This document shows, one piece after another, positions 1-8,852 of a stretch of 64,000 nt of DNA. The stretch comes from Lachnoclostridium phytofermentans. GTDB lineage: Bacteria; Bacillota; Clostridia; Lachnospirales; Lachnospiraceae. The DNA lies in assembly GCF_000733755.1 (NCBI RefSeq), contig NZ_JPOF01000002.1, positions 310,001 to 374,000 on the forward strand, written 5' to 3'. The translations under genes were made by a program, and so were the position numbers. The notes below the pieces were generated by a model. That model was not told the origin of the DNA. It made no database searches and was given only the letters and a program-made list of their open reading frames with translations. How positions within the stretch are numbered: the first letter of the stretch is position 1; each line of letters opens with the position of its first letter.

Positions 1-1613
1 CATAATTTTAGAATACTTCTTCCCGCTGGCATCTCCAATAATTCCTCTTCATCCATGGTTCGAAGTAAAATAATACTAATACCATAAACGATCACCGCAA
101 TCACAATGGAAAGTACTACACTAATTGCATTGGAATGCAAGATACGATGGAAAAATTCATAGGAGAAGTAAGCAACAAATCCCATGGTAACGGAAGCTGC
201 AAACGGTAAACCGAATGTCTTCATAACTTCTTGTTTATAATGCAATGCTTTCGCAACTGAAATCCAGTTTAAGATACACACGACGAAAGCAAACGATATA
301 TTACCAATGACAAGCCCGTAGGCATCTAACTTCCCTACCATGATTAATAAATAAACAATTGGAATATGAATAACCAATGAAATTGCAGCGTGCTTCACCG
401 GTACCATCATACGGTCAATCCCTTGAAGTACACCATTGGTGATTGTCGATAAAGCAAAAAATACAACTGCTATCGATCCTAAACGTATTAACTCAGCACT
501 TAACTCAACATTGCCATTATCTCCAAACAATAACAATACAATTGGTTTTGCTAGCACAGTTAGCCCAATCGCAGAAGGGAAAGCAATGAGCATATTAAAT
601 TTCACAGACATCGCTATCTTTTTATGCAATTCCTTCTGTTCTCCTTTTTGATGTGCCATCGCAAGGGTCGGAACAATTGCAGTACCAAGAGCAGTTGAAA
701 TTGCGATTGGCACCGTAGTAAGTAATTTGTATTTCGTAGAATAGATACCGAATATTGCTGCGCTTTGTTCTTTTAAGATTCCACGTTCTCCTGCTAACCA
801 AGTCCACAATTTTGCATCAATAATACCACTTAAATTAAACACTGTTTGACTAATAATAACAGGTAATGCGGTATAAACAATCGCAGTAATCGCTTCCTTA
901 TAGCTCTCTTGATGCTCCGCTTTATCTTTCCTACATTTTTTCTTTAAAACTGGATGATATACCTGAAAGATGAATAATAAAAATAGTAATCCAAATACCG
1001 CTCCCGCTAATGTTCCTGCCGTTCCGCCAGCAGCACCATAGGCATCAATTTGAACAGAAGCATTGTGCTCCCTCATTAAATAATAAGCTGCAACAATACT
1101 TACAATTGCATTGACAATCTGCTCTAATAACTGAGAAATTGCAGTAGGTACCATGGTACGTTTTCCCTGATACAAACCACGAAGTACACCCATGATAGAG
1201 AATACAAAAATTGTTGGTGCAAGGACACGAAGTGGAATTGCAATATCCGCTGCATTCTCTCCTCCAATTAAACCAGCCCAAAATGTTGCTCCAAAAAACA
1301 ATACCGCACTCGCAAATAAACCAACCGAAGCAGATAATGCCATTGCAGATAAGAAGATACGATAAGAATTCTTGTATTCTTTCTTCTGGTCTCTGACAGA
1401 TACCAGCTTTGATACCGCTAATGGAATACTGTAAGAAGAAAGTAAGAGAGCTAAATTATATAACTCAAAGGACATCGAATAGTATCCCATTCCGGTATCA
1501 CCAACGATACGGTTTAGGGGTATCCGATACAACATACCAATCAGTCTGGCTAATATGGAGGATACCGCCAAAATGGAGCCTTGTACTAAATATTTATTTT
1601 GTTTATTACTCAT
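1..1613 (-). CDS. MOP-superfamily polysaccharide/lipid flippase, SpoVB-like (3' end cut by window)
   Basis: Reading the minus strand from the ATG at 1613 gives about 537 codons with no stop before the left edge, so the C-terminus is missing or only just reached. The protein starts MSNKQNKYLVQGSILAVSS and has many hydrophobic helices typical of the polysaccharide biosynthesis (MATE/MOP) fold, including an early segment resembling RLIGMLYRIPLNRIVGDTG of the SpoVB/YabM/MurJ-like group. Members of this family flip lipid-linked saccharides, for example during spore cortex or wall synthesis. Family membership is well supported. The exact substrate, and SpoVB rather than a paralogue, is inference. 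The next gene upstream, a DUF3048 lipoprotein, is on the same strand 67 bases away. Confidence 0.88.
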   Translation of the reverse strand, partial: MSNKQNKYLVQGSILAVSSILARLIGMLYRIPLNRIVGDTGMGYYSMSFELYNLALLLSSYSIPLAVSKLVSVRDQKKEYKNSYRIFLSAMALSASVGLFASAVLFFGATFWAGLIGGENAADIAIPLRVLAPTIFVFSIMGVLRGLYQGKRTMVPTAISQLLEQIVNAIVSIVAAYYLMREHNASVQIDAYGAAGGTAGTLAGAVFGLLFLLFIFQVYHPVLKKKCRKDKAEHQESYKEAITAIVYTALPVIISQTVFNLSGIIDAKLWTWLAGERGILKEQSAAIFGIYSTKYKLLTTVPIAISTALGTAIVPTLAMAHQKGEQKELHKKIAMSVKFNMLIAFPSAIGLTVLAKPIVLLLFGDNGNVELSAELIRLGSIAVVFFALSTITNGVLQGIDRMMVPVKHAAISLVIHIPIVYLLIMVGKLDAYGLVIGNISFAFVVCILNWISVAKALHYKQEVMKTFGLPFAASVTMGFVAYFSYEFFHRILHSNAISVVLSIVIAVIVYGISIILLRTMDEEELLEMPAGRSILKL

Positions 1614-1680
1614 GAAACTATCCTCCCATGATTTTCTCTAAATTTATTCGTGAATTGATAAGGCTATAGAAACAATAGTC

Positions 1681-2817
1681 CTATTCTATTACTACATTTG
1701 AGATTCGATTATCTGGAAATACAGCGATATACGTGGTACCAGGATTTATCGTTAATTCTTCTCCACTTTGAGTATAATATCTCATAAAACGAGTGCTTTC
1801 GTTCTTTTTCCATTGGATTGGTACATAGCTTCCATTGGTGAAATAATATCCTTCACCACTTGCATCTTCAATATCCATCGTTTGATATCCATTTTTATCA
1901 ATATTCCACTCTTTTACAAATTGTACAATCAAGTTTTTGTAAGAAAGTTGCACGTTTGTATTGGCATCAATATGTTTTTCATCATATTGAAATCTTAAAT
2001 ATTCTTTGGAGCTTTCATCATACGTAAAATATGGCTTAGCTACGGAAGAGAATGGAAGAGTCACTTTAATAGAAGGGCTTCCGCCTACTAAATCCGTATC
2101 TGTTTCATAAAACTGAAAATGTCCTTGATACCCCTCTTCATAAGTTGTACGAAGTTTACCTTTCTCAACAGCCTTTTGAATCCCTTCTAAGGATAAAAAT
2201 GCATTATGAGGTGCTTTTATACTCTTATCACGGTAAAAGGAATTTGCTCCAATTCCCTCCATACCATTGATGGTATCAATTCCAAGTTTTTTCATCTTTT
2301 TAATCGCATAAGAAGTCTGCCCATAGTGAACAAAGATAGCATCATATTCATCTGCAAAGCTGACATAATAATGTCTTGCACTTCTTACACTTCCAATGCG
2401 CTCCGCTGTCATTGTCGTCTTATCGATACCTTCAAAGATTCCCATTAATCTTGTAATCCCACCTTCAACAAGTGCTTCATACAAGATGCTAGCATCACCA
2501 ATCCCGCTCTGTGGATTTGCGACCTTTATATTATTTAGCATTACTGCATAAGGCCTCTGATTCGCAATTTCTTCTTCCACCCAGAGCCCTGTTAATTTAC
2601 TGATGGCTTGACCTTCTCTACTAACCTCTGGTGTAATGATAGGTGTCGCTGTAGGCTCTAAAGTCACCGTCGGTGTCACAGATGGTAGTACAATTAGCGT
2701 ATTATCCTTTTTTGATTTCTTGCATCCTGTTGCCAAAATACACAGAAAAAGAAGAATAAGTAGAAATCCTACTCTTTTCTTCTCTCTTCCTTTATTCATA
2801 CCAGTATGATTCGTCAT
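1681..2817 (-). CDS. DUF3048 (YerB-like) lipoprotein
   Basis: A 378-residue secreted lipoprotein. The N-terminus has basic residues, a hydrophobic stretch and a lipobox ending LCILATGC near residue 32, followed by a threonine/proline-rich linker (about residues 45-65) that would tether the domain to the outer membrane face. The rest matches the DUF3048 fold of Bacillus YerB, with sequences such as RPYAVMLNN, GGITRLMGIF, RIGSVRSARHYYV and IFVHYGQTS. An SD-like GAGG lies 5 bases before the chosen ATG; an in-frame Met at residue 7 is an alternative. The gene ends in TAG. The molecular function of the family is not established; cell-envelope association is inferred from the lipobox. Confidence 0.85.
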   Translation of the reverse strand: MTNHTGMNKGREKKRVGFLLILLFLCILATGCKKSKKDNTLIVLPSVTPTVTLEPTATPIITPEVSREGQAISKLTGLWVEEEIANQRPYAVMLNNIKVANPQSGIGDASILYEALVEGGITRLMGIFEGIDKTTMTAERIGSVRSARHYYVSFADEYDAIFVHYGQTSYAIKKMKKLGIDTINGMEGIGANSFYRDKSIKAPHNAFLSLEGIQKAVEKGKLRTTYEEGYQGHFQFYETDTDLVGGSPSIKVTLPFSSVAKPYFTYDESSKEYLRFQYDEKHIDANTNVQLSYKNLIVQFVKEWNIDKNGYQTMDIEDASGEGYYFTNGSYVPIQWKKNESTRFMRYYTQSGEELTINPGTTYIAVFPDNRISNVVIE

Positions 2818-2954
2818 ATCTTCCTCAATTCTGGCGATATTGCGCCTTTTTAATAACGAAGTCTGCGTGCCAGTACAATTGATGAATTGAAATACTTTTC
2901 AATCTATTCTCATTTAAGACACGTCTTTGTATACGAAGTTTTGATTTTAATATT

Positions 2955-3452
2955 TTAACGGCTTAATTTAATACGATCAAGGATTGTTCGTTGTCTTGCT
3001 TCCATTATCTCACGCTCTTCTTCCTCCATATGATCATAACCACATAGATGAAGCATACTATGAGCAATTAAAAATCCCAATTCTCTCTTTTCGCTGTGTC
3101 CAAACTCCTTCGCCTGACTCCGAACCTTGTCCACTGATACAATAATATCACCAAGCATTAACTCCCCCGTATCAGGATGAAAACAGTCTTCCTGTTCCCC
3201 TTCCACATGGTCAAAATCAGAAGGACTTTTAAATTCAACCATAGGAAAAGATAAAACATCCGTTGGAGCGTCAATCTCTCGATATTCCTTATTAATCTCT
3301 CTTATTTCTTCGTTGTCGGTCAGAATTACATTGATTTCAGTTTCATATGGGCATTCTTCATAATCAAGAGCTGCCTCAATGACTTCTTTGATTAATAGTT
3401 CTTCCTCAAAGTCAAATTTTACTTCTGTTTCTTTTTCTATGTGAATTGTCAT
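2955..3452 (-). CDS. ybeY: Endoribonuclease YbeY, 16S rRNA maturation / ribosome quality control
   Basis: A 165-residue protein of the UPF0054/YbeY family, a zinc-dependent RNase that matures the 3' end of 16S rRNA. The signature zinc site is clear: HSMLHLCGYDH near residues 130-140 supplies the three histidines, preceded by the conserved LGDIIVS strand. I start at the second in-frame ATG (MTIHIEK) because a perfect GGAGG sits 5 bases before it; the upstream ATG at 3464 contains that SD. The gene lies downstream of the HD membrane protein and phoH, the usual order in Firmicutes (phoH-pgpH-ybeY). It should be co-transcribed with them. Confidence 0.95.
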   Translation of the reverse strand: MTIHIEKETEVKFDFEEELLIKEVIEAALDYEECPYETEINVILTDNEEIREINKEYREIDAPTDVLSFPMVEFKSPSDFDHVEGEQEDCFHPDTGELMLGDIIVSVDKVRSQAKEFGHSEKRELGFLIAHSMLHLCGYDHMEEEEREIMEARQRTILDRIKLSR

Positions 3453-3549
3453 GTTACCCTCCATGTGAATATATAAATAAAATGAAAATTATTTCAATCG
3501 TAGTGGTAGCGATACCCCATTGAATTTCATCAACTTTTCTCATTACATT

Positions 3550-4938
3550 CTATCCTGCGTACTGCATAATATAGAATTCCTTTAATTTATGAAACTCTTT
3601 CAAGGAGATTCCACTTTCATCCAAAGTCCCTTTATTCAAACGAATGGAGAAAGTATTTTCAATTACTTTTTCTGCTGTGATGCTTGTCTCACCTGAGTTC
3701 TTTAAATACAAGATGGTAGACAATATATTATCGGATAGCATAACAATAGCTGCCTCTTTTGTCTTTGGCAGTTCTACTTTAAAATTATGTTGGCGTATCA
3801 TATCACTGACTTCTTTAGGCAATTTATACTGTATTGCAAGCTCTTCCCCATTTTTCACATAATCTGCTCCAAGGAGTCGACCTATTTCATGATACAAGCC
3901 TCCTACAAATGCTACGTCTTCTTTTGCTCCTATGCATTCCGCTGCCTTTTGTGATAGATAAGCAATTGATTTGGAATGAATATATAATTTTGGAGATTCT
4001 TCCTCTAACCGTTTCATTAAAGGGAATCGTAAATTTGCAACTTCTTGTATCGTAAAAGTATTCTTAACTTCTTGCAATCCTGCCTGCTGTAAGAATCCCT
4101 CTTCTAATTCTTTAGTATCTAATGCTATGGAACTTAAATCCATGTGAACTTCCCTAGTAGTAGCCTCATTACTTTGTTCTAAACTTGTAGCAAACTCTGA
4201 ATTATTATCAATGAAATGAATCTCTTTTCTTACCTTTTTATTAGAAATATAATTCACTATACTGCCAGATACAAAGCTTAACAAAAGTATCACAAAAACA
4301 CAAGTATAATAACCAATGTTTTTTTCTGTAAACAACTCATTCAAGCTAAAATCATTCTTTGTTACTAACATGGTAATATATAATGACAACGTTACTAAGA
4401 CTGCATAAAGAAAAGAAATCCACCTTGTTAAGTATTTTGCTAAGATACAAAGAACCAAAGAAAGTATCAAAGTTATCAGTAATACCTCATATGTAGTATT
4501 TCCAGCATAAGTAAACATAGCCATGCCAAAGGATAAAAAAATAGCAAGATTCGTATCAATAAAAAGTGCTAGTATCGCAATTCCCAAAAGCCAAACCGGA
4601 AAGTCTAGAATGTCAATTCTATTATTGAAAACTAAAAAATTAGGTAGCTTTAGTAAAATAACGCTTCCTACTGTAATCAAATAACAAAAGCTAATGAGCC
4701 ACCAAGAATATTTTTTTCGTAGTACATCCTTTTGATTTTGATAGAGATAGAATCCTATGATAAAGTTCGCGACGATTGTGTAAATTACATACTTCATCAG
4801 TTGAATTAGATTGATTTTTAATAAAACTCCAAATCCAATCGTTAACACTAGGGAGGTAAAAAGCAAGGTTAATGCTGTTAATATCAATCGAAAGGAAGGT
4901 ACCCTCTCTGTTGTCGTATCTAATTCTTTCGTCCCCAT
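3550..4938 (-). CDS. Short HD-domain membrane protein at the pgpH (7TM-HD) position
   Basis: A 462-residue protein with about seven to eight hydrophobic segments in residues 20-240 and a cytoplasmic HD-like domain in residues 310-460. Position between phoH and ybeY is that of PgpH/YqfF, the 7TM receptor with c-di-AMP phosphodiesterase activity. It differs from that family: usual members are near 700 residues with a large extracellular sensor domain, which is absent here. The key HD motif reads YHEIGRL, with Glu in place of the metal-binding Asp. The later QHN and LSDN positions are kept. Activity is therefore uncertain. The start ATG at 4938 is 7 bases after GGGGAGG; the upstream GTG would overlap the SD. 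The gene ends in TAG, followed in frame by 31 open codons. Confidence 0.8.
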   Translation of the reverse strand: MGTKELDTTTERVPSFRLILTALTLLFTSLVLTIGFGVLLKINLIQLMKYVIYTIVANFIIGFYLYQNQKDVLRKKYSWWLISFCYLITVGSVILLKLPNFLVFNNRIDILDFPVWLLGIAILALFIDTNLAIFLSFGMAMFTYAGNTTYEVLLITLILSLVLCILAKYLTRWISFLYAVLVTLSLYITMLVTKNDFSLNELFTEKNIGYYTCVFVILLLSFVSGSIVNYISNKKVRKEIHFIDNNSEFATSLEQSNEATTREVHMDLSSIALDTKELEEGFLQQAGLQEVKNTFTIQEVANLRFPLMKRLEEESPKLYIHSKSIAYLSQKAAECIGAKEDVAFVGGLYHEIGRLLGADYVKNGEELAIQYKLPKEVSDMIRQHNFKVELPKTKEAAIVMLSDNILSTILYLKNSGETSITAEKVIENTFSIRLNKGTLDESGISLKEFHKLKEFYIMQYAG

Positions 4939-4965
4939 GCTATCCTCCCCTTCTGTACACACCTA

Positions 4966-6000
4966 TCATTTTTTCCTGATTACAACATTCTTTGTACGCT
5001 TTTTCTTATCTACCTCAGTTGATTTTACAACGCTCCGATTTTCATTTCTTTTCTCAAATTCATCATATGCTTTTACAATTTTTTGTACTAGTGGATGGCG
5101 TACAACATCCTGACTGGTTAAATAAGAAAATCCAATATCATCAATCTTTCCAAGCACTTTCATAGCTACGTCAAGACCGGATGCCTGCCCTGATGGTAAA
5201 TCCTTTTGTGTCAGGTCACCAGTTATAATAACTTTTGATCCAAATCCAATTCTTGTTAAGAACATTTTCATCTGAGCTGGAGTCGTATTTTGCGCCTCAT
5301 CTAAGATAATAAAGGCATTATCTAACGTACGTCCTCTCATATAGGCTAATGGAGCTACTTCAATTAAACCTTTTTCCGTATTTCTTAGATAGCTTTCTGG
5401 TCCCATAATCTGATACAAGGCATCATACAATGGTCTAAGATAAGGGTCAACTTTACTTTGTAAATCCCCTGGTAAGAATCCTAATTTTTCTCCTGCTTCA
5501 ATTGCAGGTCTAGTTAAAATAATCTTACTAACCTCATCATTTTTAAATGCATTAATACCCATTGCCATAGCTAGATAAGTCTTACCTGTACCTGCCGGGC
5601 CAATACCAAAAACAATCATCTTTTTGCGAATCTGATCTACGTATGCTTTTTGGCCCAAGGTTTTAGGTTTAATTGGTTTTCCATTAATCGTATGGCAAAT
5701 TAAATCTTTATCAATTTCAACTAGCACATCTTCTTTATTCTCAAATCCCAAGGAGAGTGCATAGTTAACATTTTGTTCTGTAATTGTATTTCCTCTTTTG
5801 GAAAGTTCCAGTAATTTTAGAAATACACTTTTTGCTTTATTTACACTATCATTATCACCAATGACCTTTAGCTCGTTATTCCTGGTGATTATGGTCACAT
5901 TTAATGTTCTTTCGATAATTTTTGCATAAGCATCGAATTGACCAAAGATATTCTGTGTATGCTCCATCGGTATATTAATTATTGTCTCCACTATGCTCAT
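4966..6000 (-). CDS. phoH: PhoH-family P-loop ATPase (PhoL/YbeZ type)
   Basis: A 344-residue ATPase. An N-terminal KH-like region (about 1-100, TIITRNNELKVIGDND) is followed by Walker A GPAGTGKTYLA near residue 135 and Walker B IILDEAQNTTP near 230, then the sensor ITGDLTQKDLP. This is the PhoH2/YbeZ layout, thought to act on RNA together with YbeY, whose gene lies two genes downstream. The C-terminal 20 residues are strongly basic. The start overlaps the end of yqfD by 26 bases, suggesting translational coupling; GGAGG lies about 12 bases before the ATG. The gene ends in TGA with only 27 bases to the HD protein start. Confidence 0.95.
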   Translation of the reverse strand: MSIVETIINIPMEHTQNIFGQFDAYAKIIERTLNVTIITRNNELKVIGDNDSVNKAKSVFLKLLELSKRGNTITEQNVNYALSLGFENKEDVLVEIDKDLICHTINGKPIKPKTLGQKAYVDQIRKKMIVFGIGPAGTGKTYLAMAMGINAFKNDEVSKIILTRPAIEAGEKLGFLPGDLQSKVDPYLRPLYDALYQIMGPESYLRNTEKGLIEVAPLAYMRGRTLDNAFIILDEAQNTTPAQMKMFLTRIGFGSKVIITGDLTQKDLPSGQASGLDVAMKVLGKIDDIGFSYLTSQDVVRHPLVQKIVKAYDEFEKRNENRSVVKSTEVDKKKRTKNVVIRKK

Positions 6001-7270
6001 CCGTTTCTAACACCCTCCACTCGCTGTCATTGATTGGGCTATAATCCCATGCAGGCTCTTCAACAATGATCTTTCCTGCACTTTTGCATGTACCATTTTC
6101 CACTTTAACTTCTACTCTCTGTTCTAAGATTGTAATTCCTTGACTTGTTAATTTTTCCAAGTAACGAAGCAGTCGCTCATTTGCTAATGTAGTCGCTTCT
6201 ATTTCCGTATAGGTTGCTTCTTCTATATTGTACTCAGAAACAGTGGTTTTCATAAAACTAATTGGAAGATAAAAATTTCGTACTAATTTTAAGGTACTAG
6301 CTTCCGTAATTATATCATAATTAGCATAGGAATTTCTAGGCATATGGGAAAAAATTTTCTTACCGAACAAGGAAAAGGAATAACCTGTTTTTTTACGACT
6401 CGTATACACCGGATAATTATGTTTTAAAGAAAATGAATCTTCATAATCAAAATAGGTACGTAGCTTAATATCTCCATCCGCTAACACTATTTTATTTTCT
6501 ACTAAAGTTTCTCCATCTGCAACCACTGGTACAACACCAGAGATTAGGACATCACCTTTCTTTACAACACTACCAAGTTCCACTTTCGGTGTCCCACTTC
6601 GTACAATAATATAATTTACAATTCCATCTTTCGTAGCCACCAAATGTGCTGTACGTAACGTCGTTTTTTTTGTTTCTGCGTTTAATTTAGGAATCACTGT
6701 TTCTACGATACGAACAATCAGTCTAGTTCCCTTAATCTCTACTGACACCCAACCAATATCCGTAAAATCCCTACGAATATTCTCTTCTATATTCGGGCAA
6801 TCGATGGAATTAATCTTAACACCACTATATACCCCAGTAGTCTGTAAATACTCCATCAATTGTTCTTCTGTATGCTTATAGCCTCCTTCAATACTGATAT
6901 CCCAAATATAAAGAGACATGGTATATACCAAAGCGCAAAAAAGTAGTATACCGATATAGTATACTTTGCGTCGAATAACATGTCTTAAAAAGAAAGGAAA
7001 ACCATGTCGTTCCTTTATGTAGGGCACTGCTTTTGCCTTTCGTACCAAAGGCCTTAACTGACGATAGTCCTTTAAGAGGATATATCCATAGATGACATCT
7101 TCATCACCTAATTGTTTTTTATTTTTGTCTAACCCGTAACTTAATCCCCATAAAACAATGCCCTTACCGCTACATAGATTTATCAAATGCTCCGGGGATC
7201 CCCCCACCATCATAATATATAAATATCCTCTTATCCAGCAAATCAATCGTTTCAGCAACCAGATCACCAA
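5975..7270 (-). CDS. yqfD: Sporulation protein YqfD
   Basis: A 431-residue protein matching the YqfD family of spore-forming Firmicutes. The N-terminus (IRGYLYIMMVGGSPEHLINLC) is the typical YqfD opening, a single membrane segment lies around residues 100-120 (YYIGILLFCALVYTMSLYI), and the rest is an extracytoplasmic region. YqfD is made in the mother cell under sigma-E in Bacillus subtilis, and its biochemical role is unknown. The start is unclear: TTG at 7270 and GTG at 7267 both follow an AGGAAAGG. The gene follows yqfC by 25 bases and overlaps phoH, so the three form one unit. Confidence 0.9.
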   Translation of the reverse strand: MVIWLLKRLICWIRGYLYIMMVGGSPEHLINLCSGKGIVLWGLSYGLDKNKKQLGDEDVIYGYILLKDYRQLRPLVRKAKAVPYIKERHGFPFFLRHVIRRKVYYIGILLFCALVYTMSLYIWDISIEGGYKHTEEQLMEYLQTTGVYSGVKINSIDCPNIEENIRRDFTDIGWVSVEIKGTRLIVRIVETVIPKLNAETKKTTLRTAHLVATKDGIVNYIIVRSGTPKVELGSVVKKGDVLISGVVPVVADGETLVENKIVLADGDIKLRTYFDYEDSFSLKHNYPVYTSRKKTGYSFSLFGKKIFSHMPRNSYANYDIITEASTLKLVRNFYLPISFMKTTVSEYNIEEATYTEIEATTLANERLLRYLEKLTSQGITILEQRVEVKVENGTCKSAGKIIVEEPAWDYSPINDSEWRVLETDEHSGDNN

Positions 7271-7295
7271 ACCTTTCCTACCGTACTACTTAAGT

Positions 7296-7679
7296 TTATG
7301 CACCTTGTTGGTAATATACGCTATGAATGATGCCAGTTACTTTTAATTCTTCCTTCGTATAATATGTAATCTTTAGATTTTTTCCCTCAATGCATAGATT
7401 GCATATTTTCGTAGATATCTTAATCTTCTCTCCTGTATACTCCATAATCTTTTTATGATTTTCTATACTGATAGAGTTTCTTCCATTAATCGTTACAATC
7501 GGTGCTCCTGCAATGATATCCGGAGGTAGCATCAAGTTCTGCGATATAATTTCCAGATAGCTAATACGCTCTGCTTTTCGGTCTTTCTCTTTTTGTTTGC
7601 ATAAATCATAGAATTCTTTATTTGCTTTGCCTTTATATTTATCATGATTTGATTTCACGGGTTTTTCTTTAAAAAACAT
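7296..7679 (-). CDS. yqfC: Sporulation protein YqfC (YabP/YqfC family)
   Basis: A 127-residue protein. The C-terminal 80 residues carry the YabP/YqfC domain: LMLPPDIIAGAPIVTINGR, then IENHKKIMEYTGEKIKI and IEGKNLKITYYTKEEL, ending with GIIHSVYY. The family is usually about 90-100 residues; the extra 35 N-terminal residues are lysine-rich and polar. The ATG at 7679 follows GGGAGG by 6 bases, so the upstream TTG start is rejected. The gene heads the operon yqfC-yqfD-phoH-HD-ybeY and is preceded by a sigma-E-like promoter. Confidence 0.88.
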   Translation of the reverse strand: MFFKEKPVKSNHDKYKGKANKEFYDLCKQKEKDRKAERISYLEIISQNLMLPPDIIAGAPIVTINGRNSISIENHKKIMEYTGEKIKISTKICNLCIEGKNLKITYYTKEELKVTGIIHSVYYQQGA

Positions 7680-7715
7680 GCTATACCTCCCAAACAATCA
7701 ACACATACTTTCACT

Positions 7716-7747
7716 ATAAGATATGAATATGCTGCTTGTTAGTATTC
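7716..7747 (-). promoter_or_regulatory. Candidate sigma-E-type promoter for yqfC-yqfD
   Basis: On the minus strand a GAATACT (7741-7747) is followed after 15 bases by CATATCTTAT (7716-7725), about 37 bases before the yqfC start. The -35 element fits the Bacillus sigma-E consensus at six of seven positions. The -10 element matches at its CATA and at the T that follows. In Bacillus subtilis yqfCD belongs to the sigma-E regulon, which agrees with this placement. This is a motif match only. Confidence 0.4.
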
Positions 7748-8003
7748 GTTACGTTTGGGACGATTTTGGGTACTCTTTAAGAAAATTAAGCTCTCGTCGG
7801 ATGGTTCATTGGATATGTATCTCGAGAATGGATAACGGGATGTAACTAGAGGAGTAGATAGGTAGAGCAACGACATGGATACAGTATTGCCATATTATAG
7901 ATACAGAGGACATATTATCAGCTCTTATAATGCGAGTTGAATTGGAGATTTGAATTTAATCTTTCAATTTGGAGATTTTAATATAAAAATTCACATAAAG
8001 AAG

Positions 8004-8049
8004 TTATAATCATCAAAACCGCTCCTAGGAACGGTTTTGATGATTATAA
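8004..8049 (-). terminator. Perfect 18-bp hairpin downstream of the P-II/DUF1538 pair
   Basis: Bases 8004-8021 and 8032-8049 are perfect inverted repeats around a 10-base loop (CTCCTAGGAA). It lies 130 bases past the stop of the P-II-like gene. No uninterrupted T-run follows on either strand, although the stem base is AAAACCG/CGGTTTT. It is likely a terminator or mRNA 3' stabiliser. The remaining sequence between 7748 and 8180 shows no gene. Confidence 0.6.
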
Positions 8050-8180
8050 CATATTGAAAAACATAAATTAAATTAAGAATCATCTGAATTATATACTTGA
8101 CCAACTTTGCTTTATATCATTTAGCTTACTATTTTTCAATCACTACTCCATAAGATTTCAAAGAAAACAATACATTTATC

Positions 8181-8852
8181 TTAATATAACCCAAACGTTT
8201 GCGCTACATTTAAAACAAATAATACACCATTTCCTGGTTTCTCTATCTCTAAGCATTCACTGATTGATTCCACAATTGCATCGGTTACACTTTCTTCTGA
8301 TAGAATAAGTACAATTTCTTTTTCAGGTTCAATATCCATATGGAATAATTTTTGAGTCTCATGTACTCCTGAACCTCTAGCATTGATAACGGTTCCACCC
8401 TTAGAACCCGCTTTTTGGGCTGCCTCAATCACTTCTTCTGCTTTGCCTTTTTCAACCACTGTGAATATAGAATTATACATTGTTTTTTCTACACCTACTC
8501 TTTCTCTATCTTTATTGTAGATACAGCCTCTCGCACCTATAAAATTAGCAACATCAATAATAAAAGCAATACCATGACGTGGTTTATGAAACTCAAATTC
8601 CTTATTGATAATATCAGCCGCATTTCGTATCACTGATTTTTCAGCAATTGTAAGGATGATTTCCTTCCTAATATCATTTATCTCTAAAAACTCTAAGATA
8701 CGGTTTTTAATTGTTCCATTTCCAAGAAAAACGGTGCAACCTGTGATACCATGTTGCTTTGCAACTTTCATTACTTTTCCTGCATGACCATGATTCACAA
8801 TCATACAAAGGAGTTCGTAATGTCTATTTAAATTTGCATCATCCATCTGCAT
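8181..8852 (-). CDS. Tandem P-II-like signalling protein linked to DUF1538
   Basis: A 223-residue cytoplasmic protein made of two P-II (GlnB)-like halves, about residues 10-110 and 115-223. Each half has the GlnB-like pattern of a strand, a helix starting near KVMKVAKQHG or VIEAAQKAG, a glycine-rich T-loop segment (GITGCTVFLGNG; GSKGGTVINARGSG), a strand of the type EIILTIAE or EIVLILSE, and a final GNGVLFVLNV-like strand. A tandem arrangement in one chain is unusual, since P-II proteins are trimers of single domains. It overlaps the DUF1538 membrane gene by 14 bases, so the two are co-translated and the protein probably regulates that transporter-like partner. The ligand is unknown. GlnB PROSITE motifs are not obvious. 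Confidence 0.8.
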   Translation of the reverse strand: MQMDDANLNRHYELLCMIVNHGHAGKVMKVAKQHGITGCTVFLGNGTIKNRILEFLEINDIRKEIILTIAEKSVIRNAADIINKEFEFHKPRHGIAFIIDVANFIGARGCIYNKDRERVGVEKTMYNSIFTVVEKGKAEEVIEAAQKAGSKGGTVINARGSGVHETQKLFHMDIEPEKEIVLILSEESVTDAIVESISECLEIEKPGNGVLFVLNVAQTFGLY

